Below, piece after piece: positions 15,939 through 25,696 of a stretch of DNA of 57,438 nucleotides (position 1 is the stretch's first letter; each line of letters opens with the position of its first letter). The position numbers were made by a program, and so were the translations under genes. This stretch comes from Betaproteobacteria bacterium HGW-Betaproteobacteria-14 (lineage in GTDB: Bacteria; Pseudomonadota; Gammaproteobacteria; Burkholderiales; Rhodocyclaceae). A model generated the notes under the pieces. The model made no database searches, was not told where the DNA came from, and saw only the letters and a program-made list of their open reading frames with translations. The stretch is from contig PHCS01000011.1 in NCBI GenBank assembly GCA_002840845.1, forward strand, positions 1 to 57,438. The letters run 5' to 3'.

Positions 15939-16002
15939 GACTGGCGGCATTCTACTGCCGATGCGCCGCCTCCCTCAAGCCGCGCCTGTTAAAATCCCCG
16001 TC

Positions 16003-16203
16003 ATGGAAATCAGGGTCAACGGCGAACAGCGCAGCGTTGCCGCGGCATTCTCGGTGGCGGATTTGTTGCGCGCGATGGGGCTGGAGGGCAAGCGCCTGGC
16101 GGTCGAGCGCAACGGCGAGATCGTGCCGAAGAGCGGGCATGCCGCCGCGCAGCTCGCCGAGGGCGACAACATCGAGATCGTCATCGCCGTCGGCGGTGGG
16201 TAA
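16003..16203 (+). CDS. thiS: Sulfur carrier protein ThiS
   Basis: The 66-residue beta-grasp protein ends in the Gly-Gly tail (VIAVGGG) that is adenylated and thiocarboxylated to deliver sulfur for the thiazole of thiamine. ATG 16003 gives the standard N-terminus [10 protein letters not shown]. thiG follows 91 bases downstream, after a repeat pair. Confidence 0.93.
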   Translation: MEIRVNGEQRSVAAAFSVADLLRAMGLEGKRLAVERNGEIVPKSGHAAAQLAEGDNIEIVIAVGGG

Positions 16204-16214
16204 TCAATCGCGTC

Positions 16215-16273
16215 ATTCCCGCGAAAGCGGGAATTCACTTCATCTGTTGCTGGATTCCCGCTTTCGCGGGAAT
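16215..16273. repeat. Two ATTCCC-N8-GGGAAT repeats (dRS3-like)
   Basis: Two 20-base hairpins, 16215-16234 and 16254-16273, both fit ATTCCC-N8-GGGAAT with complementary cores (GCGAAAGC and GCTTTCGC), and they are inverted copies of each other. The form matches the Neisseria dRS3 repeat. They lie between thiS and thiG. Confidence 0.75.
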
Positions 16274-16294
16274 GGCGAACCAAGTGGAACGAGC

Positions 16295-17083
16295 ATGAAA
16301 GATTCATTGACCATTGCAGGCAAGGCGTATTCATCGCGCCTGCTCGTCGGCACCGGCAAATACAAGGATTTCGAGGAGACCCGCACGGCCATCGAGGCCT
16401 CGGGCGCCGAGATCATCACGGTGGCGATCCGCCGCACCAACATCGGCCAGGAGCCTGGCCAGCCGAGCCTGCTCGACTACCTGCCGCCGTCGAAATACAC
16501 CCTGCTGCCGAACACCGCGGGCTGCTACACGGCGGAGGATGCCGTGCGCACGCTGCGCCTGGCGCGCGAGCTGCTCGACGGCCACGACCTCGTCAAGCTG
16601 GAAGTGCTGGGCGACGCGCAGACGCTGTTCCCGGACATGCCGCAGACACTCGCCGCGGCCGAGACGCTGGTGAAGGACGGCTTCAAGGTAATGGTGTATT
16701 GCGCCGACGACCCGATCCAGGCCAAGCGGCTGGAGGAGATCGGCTGCGTGGCGGTGATGCCGCTGGCGTCCCTCATCGGTTCCGGCATGGGCATCCTCAA
16801 CCCGTGGAACCTGCGCCTCATCATCGACAACGCGAAAGTGCCGGTGCTGGTCGACGCCGGCGTCGGCACGGCTTCCGATGCGGCGATAGCGATGGAACTG
16901 GGCTGCGACGGCGTGCTCATGAACACGGCGATTGCCGGCGCGCAGAATCCGGTGCTGATGGCCTCGGCCATGAAGAAGGCGGTTGAGGCGGGGCGCGAAG
17001 CCTATCTCGCGGGACGCATGCCGAGGAAACTCTACAGCGCCACGCCCAGTTCGCCGACCGGCGGCCTGATCGGAAAATCTTAA
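16295..17083 (+). CDS. thiG: Thiazole synthase ThiG
   Basis: The 262-residue TIM-barrel protein forms the thiazole phosphate ring from ThiS thiocarboxylate, dehydroglycine and 1-deoxyxylulose 5-phosphate. It shows the early [12 protein letters not shown], the [47 protein letters not shown] block and an [14 protein letters not shown] end. ATG 16295 gives the family start. Its stop overlaps the convergent GGDEF-EAL gene by four bases. Confidence 0.95.
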   Translation: MKDSLTIAGKAYSSRLLVGTGKYKDFEETRTAIEASGAEIITVAIRRTNIGQEPGQPSLLDYLPPSKYTLLPNTAGCYTAEDAVRTLRLARELLDGHDLVKLEVLGDAQTLFPDMPQTLAAAETLVKDGFKVMVYCADDPIQAKRLEEIGCVAVMPLASLIGSGMGILNPWNLRLIIDNAKVPVLVDAGVGTASDAAIAMELGCDGVLMNTAIAGAQNPVLMASAMKKAVEAGREAYLAGRMPRKLYSATPSSPTGGLIGKS

Positions 17084-20000
17084 GCGGCCAGGGCGGTTTT
17101 CCTGTGGCCGAGCACGCGCTCGGCGAGTTCGGCCGCCGGCAGGGGCCTGGAGAAGAGGAAGCCCTGCATCTCGTCGCAGCCGCAATCGATGAGGAAATCC
17201 CGCTGTGCCTCCGTTTCGACGCCCTCGGCCACCACCGACAGGTCCAGGCTGTGTGCCAGCAGGATGACCGCGCGCGTGATCGCCATGTCGTCGGCATCCT
17301 CCGGAATGTCGCGCACGAAGGACCGATCCACTTTGAGGCAGTCGATCGGGAAGCGCTTCAGCACGGCAAGCGACGAGTAGCCGGTGCCGAAGTCGTCGAT
17401 GGCAATGTGAATGCCGATCTGGCGCAGTTCCTCCAGCGTAGCGATGGCGCGCTCGACATGCTGCATCACCATGCTTTCGGTGATTTCCAGCTCGAGGTAC
17501 TCCGGCAGGAAGTCCGGCTGGTCGATGAGGGTGCGGATGCGCTGTGCCAGGTCGCGCTGCTGGAACTGGCGCGGCGAGAGGTTGACGGCGATGCGCAGCG
17601 GCGGCAAGCCCTCTTCCTGCCACAGCCGGGCCTGCCGACAGGCGCGCGCGATGACCCATTCTCCCACCTCCAGGATCAGCCCGGTCTCCTCGAGAATGGG
17701 GATGAACTTGTTGGGCGGCACCAGTCCCATGTCCGGGCTGCGCCAGCGAAGCAGCGCTTCGACCCCGGTGATGGCGCCGCTGCGCAGGTCCACCTTGGGC
17801 TGGTAATGCAGCTCGAATTCGCCGCGTTCCAGCGCGTGGTGCAGTTCGGCGCCAACTTCCAGCCAGTCGTTGGCGGCACGGTTCAGTCCCGGATCGAAGA
17901 AGCGGAACTGGCCGCGGCCTGCCTGCTTGGCGGCATACATAGCCTTGTCCGCGGACATCAGCAGCGCCTGCAGGGTGTCGCCGTCCTGCGGATAAAGGGC
18001 GAAACCGAGGCTGGCCCCGGGAACGATTTCGCGCCCGTTCAGCGTCATCGGCGGGCTGAGCGCATCGAGCAGCTTCTGCGCCACGACGGTGGCGTCCTCC
18101 GGTCGCAGCAGGTCGTTGAGCACCACGACGAATTCGTCGCCGCCCTGCCGCGCGACGGTGTCGCTGCTGCGCAGGCAGCCTGAGAGCCGCTGCGCGATCT
18201 CCTTCAGGAGTTCGTCACCGGCGTCGTGGCCGAGGGTGTCGTTGATGATCTTGAAGCGATCCAGGTCGACGAAGCCGACCGCCATCAGGCCGTCGCCGCG
18301 CTTGGCGTGCGCGAGGGACTGCACGAGCCGATCGTTGAGCAGATTGCGGTTGGGCAGGCCGGTCAGCGTGTCGAAGCTCGCCATCTCGGAGAGTTTCTGC
18401 TCGAAGCGCTTGCGCTCGGAAATGTCCTGCAGCACGCCGGTCATGCGCAGCGGCCCGGTATCGTGGTATTCCATCTCGGCCTTGGTGTGCACCCAGCGGA
18501 CCTCGCCGTCCGGCAGCAGGACGCGGAAATCCAGCTCGGCGGAGAGTGTCTTGCCGCTCTCCACGTCGCTCAGCTTGGCCTTCAGGCTGGCGCAGTCATC
18601 CGGATGAATGCGCTCGAATGCCAGTCCGTTGCTCGGCTCATGCACGTAGGGCTCGAAGCCCAGGATGCGGTATGTTTCCTCGGACCACCGCAACACCTTG
18701 GTGCGCATATCCCATTCCCAGCTGCCGACGTGGGAGAGCGCCTCGGCACGACCGAGGAGGGCCTCGTTGCGGCGCAGGGCCGCCTCGGCCTCGTTGCGCC
18801 CGGCCTCGGCGCGCAAAGCTGCAATTGCGTGGCCGATGTCGCGGGCGAGGTCTTCCAGCAGGCCGCACTCGGCTTCGCCGAAGGTGTCGTTGCAGGCATA
18901 GATGACCAGCGCTCCTTCGATTTTCCCGTCGACCAGCAGGGGGAACGAGGCGCAGGCATTGAACTGCATCTCCCGGGCCATATCGAGGTAGGTCGCGTAG
19001 TTCGGATCGCTCAGCACGTCTCGCACGACGCAAGCCTGGCCGCTGCGCAGCGCGCGCCCCACCGTCCCCTGCCCCCGCGGGTGGTTCTCGTCCCAACTGA
19101 CAAAGCCACCATTCAAGCGGTCCAGAAGATCTGTGTTGCCGGCACCGGCGCGCAGCGTCACGCGCTTCTCGGCGTCATGCCCCTTGCCTGCGATCCAGGC
19201 CGTCGAATAGCCGCCGCCGTCGACCAAGACTTCGCACGCGCACTGCAGCAATTCCCTCTCGGTGCTGGCCTCGCGCGTGACCCGTGTGACGGTCGAGAGC
19301 AGGCGCAAGGCGCGGTTGGTGCGCTGGAGCTCGATCTCGTGCACCACCTGTACGGTGACGTCCTGGGTAGAGCCGATGATGCGCGCGGGCCGTCCGTCGC
19401 GGTACTCGGCCTCGCACACCATGTGCACGTGGCGGACAACACCGTCCTCCCATGTCACGCGATGCTCGAATTCAAGAGCCGAAGCCTTCCCCTCGGCGAG
19501 GCTGCGGATGCCCATGGCGACCCGTTCCCGATCGTCCGGGTGCGTGCGCGCGATGACGGCCTCCTTGCTGGCCTCGATTTCGTCCGGCCCATAGCCGAAG
19601 ATGCGGTACAACTGGCCGGACCAATAGACCGAATCGTCGAGCAGGTTCCATTCCCAGCTGTCGACATGCGCAATCTGCTGGGCGCGGTCGAGTATCGCCT
19701 CGCTCCTGCGCAGGGAGGCCTCGGCCCGCGAACGGCTCTCGCCATCGCGAAATCTGCGCAGGCCGTGGCTGATGTCCCCGGCCAGGTCCTCCAGAAGGGC
19801 GCACTCCTCCTCGCCGAAGGCGTCTTCCGTGGCGGCATAGATGACCAATACCCCGCGAATGTCGCCGACGTTCAGGGGAAAGGAGCCCGCCGAGGCATAG
19901 CCGCGTTCGAGCAGTGCCTCGCGCCAGGGCGCGGCGCGACCCTCGCTGGCGGTGCTGCGGATGATGAAGGGCTTGCCGCTGCGGAGGGTCATGCCGGCAT

Positions 20001-20859
20001 TGCCCTGTCCGTAGGGTGAGTCCGCATCCCAGCTGACGTGGGCCTCTTCTAGAAAGCCGTTGTCGTAGCCGGCAGAGGCAACCGGGGTCACGGTCTTGTT
20101 CTCATCATTCTCCGCATAGCCGATCCAGGCGCAGCGGTAGCCGCCGACTTCGATGACGACGCTGCAGATGGCATCGAGCAGTTCGACCTGGCTGTCTGCG
20201 CCGCGCATGGCGCGATTCACGGCCGAGATCAGGCGCAGGGCGCGGTTGGCCCGTTCGATCTCGATTTCGCGCTGCACGACGGCGGTGATGTCATGGATGA
20301 CCGCCGTGATCTTCAGGCCGCCGTTCGTCCGGCGCGGCCCCAGGCTGATGCTGGCGATGAATTCGCTGCCGTCCTTGCGGCGCGCGCGCAGCGAGGCCTC
20401 GGGGCCGATGCCCATGCGGCGCTGCTTCGGCTGGCCGGCGAAGCCCTCGCGCAACGATGCGTGCTTATGCCGCAGGGATTCGGGCACCAGGGCCTCGATG
20501 GGCTGGTCCGCGAGTTCCCCCGGGCCGTAGCCGAACATTTCCTCGGCGCGGGCGTTGGCCCGCAGGATTCTCCCCTTGTCGTCGCTGACGATGATGCCGC
20601 CGGGGGCGGTGTCGAGGAGTGCGTCATAGCTTTCGCCGAGTTCGCTCCTGGCGGCTTCAAGCCGGCGCATTCTCTGGGTGGTCCCCCAGACCAGCGCGGC
20701 CAGCAGGGCGAAGCCGAGACCGGCGAAGAGGACCACCCCGGGCCGCAACTCGAGCGCCTCCCCCTGCAGGCGCATCAGCAGGGCGAGGCCGAGCAACACC
20801 GCGGCGATCAGCGCCGACGTGCGGGATAGCATCTGCGAGCCGGAATACGTCCTGGGCAT
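17080..20859 (-). CDS. Multi-sensor GGDEF-EAL protein (c-di-GMP turnover)
   Basis: The 1259-residue protein has two N-terminal helices (about 15-60), a PAS domain (about 75-195), GAF-PAS (about 200-510), a second GAF-PAS (about 515-820), GGDEF (about 825-990) and EAL (about 1000-1250). The cyclase motif GGDEF is intact. The phosphodiesterase side has [27 protein letters not shown] and [10 protein letters not shown], so both activities are possible. The two GAF-PAS units are clearly similar, pointing to an internal duplication. Confidence 0.92.
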   Translation of the reverse strand: MPRTYSGSQMLSRTSALIAAVLLGLALLMRLQGEALELRPGVVLFAGLGFALLAALVWGTTQRMRRLEAARSELGESYDALLDTAPGGIIVSDDKGRILRANARAEEMFGYGPGELADQPIEALVPESLRHKHASLREGFAGQPKQRRMGIGPEASLRARRKDGSEFIASISLGPRRTNGGLKITAVIHDITAVVQREIEIERANRALRLISAVNRAMRGADSQVELLDAICSVVIEVGGYRCAWIGYAENDENKTVTPVASAGYDNGFLEEAHVSWDADSPYGQGNAGMTLRSGKPFIIRSTASEGRAAPWREALLERGYASAGSFPLNVGDIRGVLVIYAATEDAFGEEECALLEDLAGDISHGLRRFRDGESRSRAEASLRRSEAILDRAQQIAHVDSWEWNLLDDSVYWSGQLYRIFGYGPDEIEASKEAVIARTHPDDRERVAMGIRSLAEGKASALEFEHRVTWEDGVVRHVHMVCEAEYRDGRPARIIGSTQDVTVQVVHEIELQRTNRALRLLSTVTRVTREASTERELLQCACEVLVDGGGYSTAWIAGKGHDAEKRVTLRAGAGNTDLLDRLNGGFVSWDENHPRGQGTVGRALRSGQACVVRDVLSDPNYATYLDMAREMQFNACASFPLLVDGKIEGALVIYACNDTFGEAECGLLEDLARDIGHAIAALRAEAGRNEAEAALRRNEALLGRAEALSHVGSWEWDMRTKVLRWSEETYRILGFEPYVHEPSNGLAFERIHPDDCASLKAKLSDVESGKTLSAELDFRVLLPDGEVRWVHTKAEMEYHDTGPLRMTGVLQDISERKRFEQKLSEMASFDTLTGLPNRNLLNDRLVQSLAHAKRGDGLMAVGFVDLDRFKIINDTLGHDAGDELLKEIAQRLSGCLRSSDTVARQGGDEFVVVLNDLLRPEDATVVAQKLLDALSPPMTLNGREIVPGASLGFALYPQDGDTLQALLMSADKAMYAAKQAGRGQFRFFDPGLNRAANDWLEVGAELHHALERGEFELHYQPKVDLRSGAITGVEALLRWRSPDMGLVPPNKFIPILEETGLILEVGEWVIARACRQARLWQEEGLPPLRIAVNLSPRQFQQRDLAQRIRTLIDQPDFLPEYLELEITESMVMQHVERAIATLEELRQIGIHIAIDDFGTGYSSLAVLKRFPIDCLKVDRSFVRDIPEDADDMAITRAVILLAHSLDLSVVAEGVETEAQRDFLIDCGCDEMQGFLFSRPLPAAELAERVLGHRKTALAA

Positions 20860-20986
20860 GGTGATCGGGGAAATCCTCTGCCTTTACTGTGGAGGGCACT
20901 GTCGCTAGACTGCGATACCTTAGTTATACGGCCCCCCGGCTTGTTTCTTTAGGGAAAAAGCCGAATTCCCGCAAACCCACGCTTTC
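20860..20986. other. Divergent intergenic region
   Basis: The 127 bases between the GGDEF-EAL gene and trmB should hold both promoters. I see no convincing operator or RNA element in them. Confidence 0.4.
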
Positions 20987-21676
20987 ATGAACCCAGAAGC
21001 CAATCCAAAGCGCCCGATTCGCAGTTACGTCTTGCGCCAGGGCCGCGTCTCGATTGCCCAGGCGCGCGCGCATGACCAGCTGCTGCCCCGTTATGGGATT
21101 GCCTATTCTGCGCAACCTATTGATCTGGAAAAAATATTTTGCAGGTCGGGACCGAAAATCCTGGAAATAGGCTTCGGCATGGGCGAGACGACCGCGACAA
21201 TTGCTGCGGCGCACCCTGAGATCGACTACCTTGGCGTCGAAGTCCATACGCCCGGTGTCGGTAGCCTGCTCAAGCTGATCGACGCGGGCGGGCTGACCAA
21301 CCTGCGCATCGTCCAGCACGATGCGGCCGAGGTGCTGCGCGACATGATCGCGCCGGCTTCGCTCGACGGTGCGCACATCTTCTTCCCCGACCCCTGGCCG
21401 AAGAAGCGCCACCACAAGCGCCGTCTCGTGCAGGCTGACTTTGTCGCGTTGCTGGCGAGTCGGCTCAAGCCCGGCGGCTATCTGCATCTGGCCACCGACT
21501 GGCAGGAATACGCCGAGCAGATGCTGGCCGTGCTAGGCGCCGCGCCGCAATTGGAGAACACCGCGGAGGGCTTTGCGCCGCGACCGGCGTATCGACCGCA
21601 AACCAAATTCGAAACGCGGGGTCTGAAATTGGGACACGGCGTCTGGGACGTTGTTTTTCGCAGGCGAGCGCCATGA
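20987..21676 (+). CDS. trmB: tRNA (guanine-N7)-methyltransferase TrmB
   Basis: The 229-residue enzyme forms m7G46 in tRNA. The SAM motif [16 protein letters not shown] and the family signature [16 protein letters not shown] are both present, with the usual C-terminal [17 protein letters not shown]. Repeat copy 7 lies inside the gene. Confidence 0.95.
   Translation: MNPEANPKRPIRSYVLRQGRVSIAQARAHDQLLPRYGIAYSAQPIDLEKIFCRSGPKILEIGFGMGETTATIAAAHPEIDYLGVEVHTPGVGSLLKLIDAGGLTNLRIVQHDAAEVLRDMIAPASLDGAHIFFPDPWPKKRHHKRRLVQADFVALLASRLKPGGYLHLATDWQEYAEQMLAVLGAAPQLENTAEGFAPRPAYRPQTKFETRGLKLGHGVWDVVFRRRAP
21433..21442 (-). repeat. AAAGTCAGCC word, copy 7
   Basis: Exact copy inside trmB, read on the coding strand as part of Gln-Ala-Asp-Phe-Val. 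Confidence 0.75.
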
Positions 21677-21689
21677 GTCCGGCCTTCGT

Positions 21690-21731
21690 ACCCTCTCCCC
21701 CAACCCCTCTCCCGCGTGCTGGAGAGGGGAG
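21690..21731. repeat. GC-rich palindromic repeat
   Basis: CCCTCTCCCCCAACCCCTCTCC and a GGAGAGGGG arm (21704-21712 paired with 21721-21729) lie between trmB and the HD-GYP gene. It is the same family as 11088-11124 and 33543-33618. Confidence 0.7.
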
Positions 21732-21758
21732 CTTTGTGGCGCTTTGCGCATAGATCGG

Positions 21759-23048
21759 ATGGAACGCTACGACGAGCATTACATCAACAGCGTCACGGCG
21801 CTGGGCGACACGCACGAGGTCGTCACCAGCCAGGCAGTGTTTACCCGCAACGGCATCAAGCTGGTGGAGAAGGGCGCGCGCATCAATTCTGCCTTTCGCG
21901 AACGGCTGGTGCAGCACAAGTTGCTGCCGCCGATCGACCAGTGCCTGACCGCCGCCAACGGCGTCACGCAAGCCAGCCTGCGCGATCGCGCCCGCGAGAT
22001 CCTCGAAGCCGAGCCGCGTTTCCAGCTCATCCGTTCCGCCCTGCCCGGCACCGAGCGGCTGCTCAATGCCTTTTACGCCATGCCGCTGAATGCGCCGCTG
22101 GCCTTCAAGCTGACGGTGGCGCGCGAGCAGCGGCCGGGCATATACGAGCACTGCGTGCAGACGACCCTGATCGCGCTCTTTCTGGCGATCAAGAACCGTT
22201 TTTCCGACCGGGATCTGGCGACTGTTGCGGCGGCGGGCATGTTTCACGACATCGGCGAACTGCACATCGACCCGGAGTTGCTGCGGGCGGGCCGCCGCCT
22301 CGGTGCGCTCGAGCTGCGCCATGTCTACGCCCATCCGATGACGGCGTATCTCATCCTGCAGGAGTATCCGCAATTTCATCCGGAGATCAGTACGGCGGTG
22401 TTCGAGCATCACGAGCGCCTGGACGGCAGCGGCTATCCGCGCGGACTGAAGGGCGAGGAAATCGGCCCGATCGGCCAGATCCTCATGCTGGCCGAGGCCG
22501 TGACCACGCTGTTCGGGAAGAGTTGGCGCACGCACGGCGCCTCGCGCCTGTCGGTGATGCTGAAGATGAACCGGCGCAAGTTCAACCTCGAACTGGTCGA
22601 TCACATGATCGGCCTGCTGCATGGCGGCGAACCCGAGGGGCTGGACAGCCAGGGCGAGGTCTCGGCCGAGGCGGTGGTGGCCCAGCTCGACCAGTTGGCC
22701 GAAGTCTTTCGCAACTGGCACGGAGCCTACCAGGGGTGTGCGGTGGATACGCCGAAGATCGCCGAGTCGCCGCTGGTGGCCTTTGTGGACCAGCGCATTT
22801 CCGGTCTGGAGCGCGCCCTGCTGGAAACCGGCTTCCATCCTGACGAATTGGCGTCGCTCACTGCCGGTGTCGAGGAGGACGCCCTCGCTCTCGCCGAAAT
22901 GCAGCTCATGGCGCGCGAGTCGCGCTGGCAGGTGAGCGACATCCTGAACGAGGTGAGGCGCCGCTGGACGGAACTCGAGGCGGACGCGACTGCCCGCGCG
23001 TTCGTCGAGAGCTGGATCCAGCGCACCGAAGCCCTGCTCCAGGGCTGA
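21759..23048 (+). CDS. HD-GYP domain protein (c-di-GMP phosphodiesterase type)
   Basis: The 429-residue protein has FHDIGELHIDPELL and HHERLDGSGYPRGLKGEEIGPIGQIL, the HD and GYP halves of the c-di-GMP phosphodiesterase. The N-terminal ~130 residues have no domain I recognise and there are no membrane helices. I start at ATG 21759 because the upstream frame runs through a palindromic repeat. Activity is inferred. Confidence 0.88.
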   Translation: MERYDEHYINSVTALGDTHEVVTSQAVFTRNGIKLVEKGARINSAFRERLVQHKLLPPIDQCLTAANGVTQASLRDRAREILEAEPRFQLIRSALPGTERLLNAFYAMPLNAPLAFKLTVAREQRPGIYEHCVQTTLIALFLAIKNRFSDRDLATVAAAGMFHDIGELHIDPELLRAGRRLGALELRHVYAHPMTAYLILQEYPQFHPEISTAVFEHHERLDGSGYPRGLKGEEIGPIGQILMLAEAVTTLFGKSWRTHGASRLSVMLKMNRRKFNLELVDHMIGLLHGGEPEGLDSQGEVSAEAVVAQLDQLAEVFRNWHGAYQGCAVDTPKIAESPLVAFVDQRISGLERALLETGFHPDELASLTAGVEEDALALAEMQLMARESRWQVSDILNEVRRRWTELEADATARAFVESWIQRTEALLQG

Positions 23049-24248
23049 TCAATCCCGCAGGAACAGTTGCAGCAGGTCGTTGAGGAAACGCTGCCCGCGC
23101 TCCGTCGGCGCGATGCGCTCGGCCGTCACGTCCAGCAGCCCTTTCGACACCGCTTCGTCCAGCTGCGGGCGGATCGTCCCCAAAGTCAGTCCCGTCCGCT
23201 CGGCGAAGAGGCGCACCGGGAAGCCTTGCGTGAGGCGCAGGGCGTTCATCATGAATTCGAAAGGCAAATCCCCGACGCCGACCTCGTGCGCTTCCTGCAC
23301 CCCATCGCCGCGCGCCACCGCCTGCAAATAAGCTTGCGGAAGCTTGTGCCGCATCTGCCGCAGCACCCGCTCGGGAGATGACAGCTTGCCGTGCGCGCCA
23401 GCGCCGATGCCGAGATAGTCGCCGAACAGCCAGTAGTTCAGGTTGTGGCGGCATTGCTTCCCGCGGCGGGCGAAGGCGGACACTTCGTAGTGCTCGTAGC
23501 CGCGCGCGGCCAGCGTCTCCTCCGCTACATCCTGCATCTGCGCAGCGAGATCGGCATCCGGCAGCGGCGGCGGGGCGCGGTGGAAGGCGGTGTTCGGCTC
23601 CAGCGTCAGGTGGTAGGCCGAGAGATGCGGCGTGCCGAAAGCGGCTGCGGCCTCGATGTCGGCGCGCGCCTCTTCCAGCGTTTGCCCGGGCAGGGCGTAC
23701 ATCATGTCGAGGTTGACGTTGTCGAAGCACTGCAGCGCAAGTTCTACCGCACGGCGCGCCTCGTCGGCGTCGTGGATGCGGCCGAGCGCGGCGAGATGGC
23801 GCGGGTTGAAACTCTGCACGCCGACCGAGAGCCGGTTCACGCCGGCAGCGCGATAGCCGGTGAAGCGGTCCGCCTCCGCCGTACCGGGGTTGGCCTCCAG
23901 CGTGATTTCGGCGTCGGGCAGCAAAGTCAGCCTCGAGCGCACGGCGGACAGCAGCGCATCGACCGATTCCGGCGCGAGCAGGCTGGGCGTGCCGCCGCCG
24001 ATGAACATGCTGACGACGGGGCGGCCCCATATCAGCGGGAGAGCGTGTTCCAGGTCGGCGATCAGGGCGGCGAGATAGGCCGCCTCGGGAATGCCGTTGC
24101 GCGCCTCATGCGAGTTGAAATCGCAGTAGGGACACTTGCGCACGCACCAGGGGAAATGCACATAAAGCGAGAGGGGCGGCAGGGTAGTCAGGCCGGCCGA
24201 TGCGGCGCCGCGGCCTGCGGAAACAATCGGGATGACGCGTTGCGTCAT
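23049..24248 (-). CDS. hemW: Heme chaperone HemW (radical SAM)
   Basis: The 399-residue protein has YVHFPWCVRKCPYCDFNSH, the radical SAM CxxxCxxC motif, then GGGTPS and a C-terminal HemN-like domain. HemW proteins lack true coproporphyrinogen dehydrogenase activity and instead bind heme for insertion into respiratory enzymes. I start at ATG 24248 (MTQRVIPI). rdgB and rph lie upstream on the same strand, an arrangement common in betaproteobacteria. Confidence 0.92.
   Translation of the reverse strand: MTQRVIPIVSAGRGAASAGLTTLPPLSLYVHFPWCVRKCPYCDFNSHEARNGIPEAAYLAALIADLEHALPLIWGRPVVSMFIGGGTPSLLAPESVDALLSAVRSRLTLLPDAEITLEANPGTAEADRFTGYRAAGVNRLSVGVQSFNPRHLAALGRIHDADEARRAVELALQCFDNVNLDMMYALPGQTLEEARADIEAAAAFGTPHLSAYHLTLEPNTAFHRAPPPLPDADLAAQMQDVAEETLAARGYEHYEVSAFARRGKQCRHNLNYWLFGDYLGIGAGAHGKLSSPERVLRQMRHKLPQAYLQAVARGDGVQEAHEVGVGDLPFEFMMNALRLTQGFPVRLFAERTGLTLGTIRPQLDEAVSKGLLDVTAERIAPTERGQRFLNDLLQLFLRD
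23923..23932 (+). repeat. AAAGTCAGCC word, copy 8
   Basis: Exact copy inside hemW; its complement on the coding strand is read as Arg-Leu-Thr-Leu. Confidence 0.75.
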
Positions 24249-24256
24249 GAAGGCGT

Positions 24257-24862
24257 TCAAATCCCCGCGCGCAGGCGCTCGGCGAGCTTGGCGAAGGCGC
24301 GCGCGCGGTGGCTGATGCCGTTCTTCGCTTCCGCCGTCAGTTCCGCGGATGAACAGTTCTCCGAAGGCACGAGGAACAGCGGGTCGTAGCCGAAACCGCC
24401 GCAGCCGCGAGGCGCCGTCAGGATTTCGCCGTGCCACTCGCCCTCGGCGATGATCGGCTGCGGATCCTCGGCGTGGCGCACCAACACCAGCACGCAGACA
24501 TAGTGGGCACGACGGTCGCTGTGCCTGGCGAGCTCCGCAAGCAGCTTGGCGTTGTTGCGCGAGTCGCGCGTGTCGCGATCGCCCTCCTTGCCGGCATAGT
24601 AGGCGGAGTGCACGCCGGGCTCGCCGCCCAGCGCCGGCACGCACAGGCCGGAGTCGTCGGACAGGGCCGGCAGGCCGGACAGCCGCGCGGCATGGCGCGC
24701 CTTGGCCAGTGCGTTCTCGATGAAGGTGCAGTGCGGCTCCTCCGCCTCCGGCATGTCGAAGGCCGATTGCGGCACGACCTCGATGCTGAAGGGCGCGAAC
24801 AGCGCGGCGAACTCGCGCAGCTTGCCGGGGTTGTTGGAGGCGAGGACGAGTTTGGTAAACAT
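24257..24862 (-). CDS. rdgB: XTP/dITP pyrophosphatase RdgB
   Basis: The 201-residue Ham1-family enzyme hydrolyses ITP, dITP and XTP to keep these bases out of nucleic acids. LVLASNNPGKLREF, LSDDSGLCVPALGGEPGVHSAYYAG and GFGYDPLFL are the substrate-binding blocks. hemW follows after eight bases, so the two are probably co-transcribed. Confidence 0.95.
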   Translation of the reverse strand: MFTKLVLASNNPGKLREFAALFAPFSIEVVPQSAFDMPEAEEPHCTFIENALAKARHAARLSGLPALSDDSGLCVPALGGEPGVHSAYYAGKEGDRDTRDSRNNAKLLAELARHSDRRAHYVCVLVLVRHAEDPQPIIAEGEWHGEILTAPRGCGGFGYDPLFLVPSENCSSAELTAEAKNGISHRARAFAKLAERLRAGI

Positions 24863-24873
24863 AGAGAACCCTT

Positions 24874-24949
24874 AACCACAGAGACACAGAGGCACAGAGA
24901 TACTCCTGTCGCTCTTTGTTTTTCTCTGTGTCTCTGTGTCTCTGTGGTT
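24874..24949. repeat. Inverted ACCACAGAGACACAGAG repeat
   Basis: A left arm beginning AACCACAGAGACACAGAG (24874-24900) and a nearly complementary right arm ending CTCTGTGGTT (24923-24949) form a long hairpin filling the rph-rdgB gap. The tandem ACACAGAG units suggest a mobile repeat. Confidence 0.75.
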
Positions 24950-25686
24950 CATGGTTCTTCCAATGCTGCCTTTTGCGCCGCGACGAGCTGCGCGATGCCG
25001 CGTTCCGCGAGGCCGAGCAGGAGATCCAGTTCGTTCCGCGTGAAGGGGACGCCTTCCGCCGTGCCCTGCACCTCGATCATGCCGCCCGAGGCGGTCATCA
25101 CCACGTTCATGTCGGTGTCGCAGGCGGAATCCTCGGGATAGTCGAGGTCGAGCACCGGCGTGCCGTCGTAGATGCCGACGGAAATCGCCGCGACCAGCTC
25201 GCGCAGCGGATGGCGCGGGATGGCGTCCGCGGCGACCAGCCTGGAGAAGGCGTCGTGGGCGGCGACGCAGGCACCGGTGATGGCGGCGGTGCGCGTGCCG
25301 CCGTCGGCCTGCAGCACGTCGCAGTCGATCTGCACGGTGCGTTCGCCGAGCGCCTCGAGATCGGTGACGGCGCGCAGGCTGCGACCGATCAGGCGCTGGA
25401 TTTCCAACGTGCGCCCGCTCTGCTTGCCCTTCGCCGCCTCGCGCGCGGTGCGCGTGTGGGTGGAGCGCGGCAGCATGCCGTACTCGGCGGTGAGCCAGCC
25501 CTGGCCCAGTCCGCGCAGGAAGCCCGGCACGCCCGTCTCGACGCTGGCGGTGCACAGCACTTTGGTGTCGCCGAACTCGACGAGCACGGACCCTTCGGCA
25601 TGCCGCGTGAAGTTGCGCGTGATCGTCACGCGGCGCAATTCGTCTGCCTTGCGGCCGCTCGGCCGCGCTTTTTCCTCGCTCTTCAC
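24949..25686 (-). CDS. rph: Ribonuclease PH
   Basis: The 245-residue 3'-5' phosphorolytic exoribonuclease trims tRNA 3' ends. [34 protein letters not shown] and [19 protein letters not shown] are the family blocks, with the phosphate-site Arg residues kept. The start is a GTG at 25686, ten bases below the PP2C gene. Confidence 0.95.
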   Translation of the reverse strand: MKSEEKARPSGRKADELRRVTITRNFTRHAEGSVLVEFGDTKVLCTASVETGVPGFLRGLGQGWLTAEYGMLPRSTHTRTAREAAKGKQSGRTLEIQRLIGRSLRAVTDLEALGERTVQIDCDVLQADGGTRTAAITGACVAAHDAFSRLVAADAIPRHPLRELVAAISVGIYDGTPVLDLDYPEDSACDTDMNVVMTASGGMIEVQGTAEGVPFTRNELDLLLGLAERGIAQLVAAQKAALEEP

Positions 25687-25696
25687 GCTCTACTCC

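Noticed and set aside
15961..16002. An earlier thiS start at 15961.
   Set aside because: It would add 14 residues unlike ThiS; ATG 16003 gives the standard N-terminus.
16204..16294. A thiamine (TPP) riboswitch before thiG or thiS.
   Set aside because: The conserved THI-box words were not found; the thiS-thiG gap is explained by the two dRS3-like repeats.
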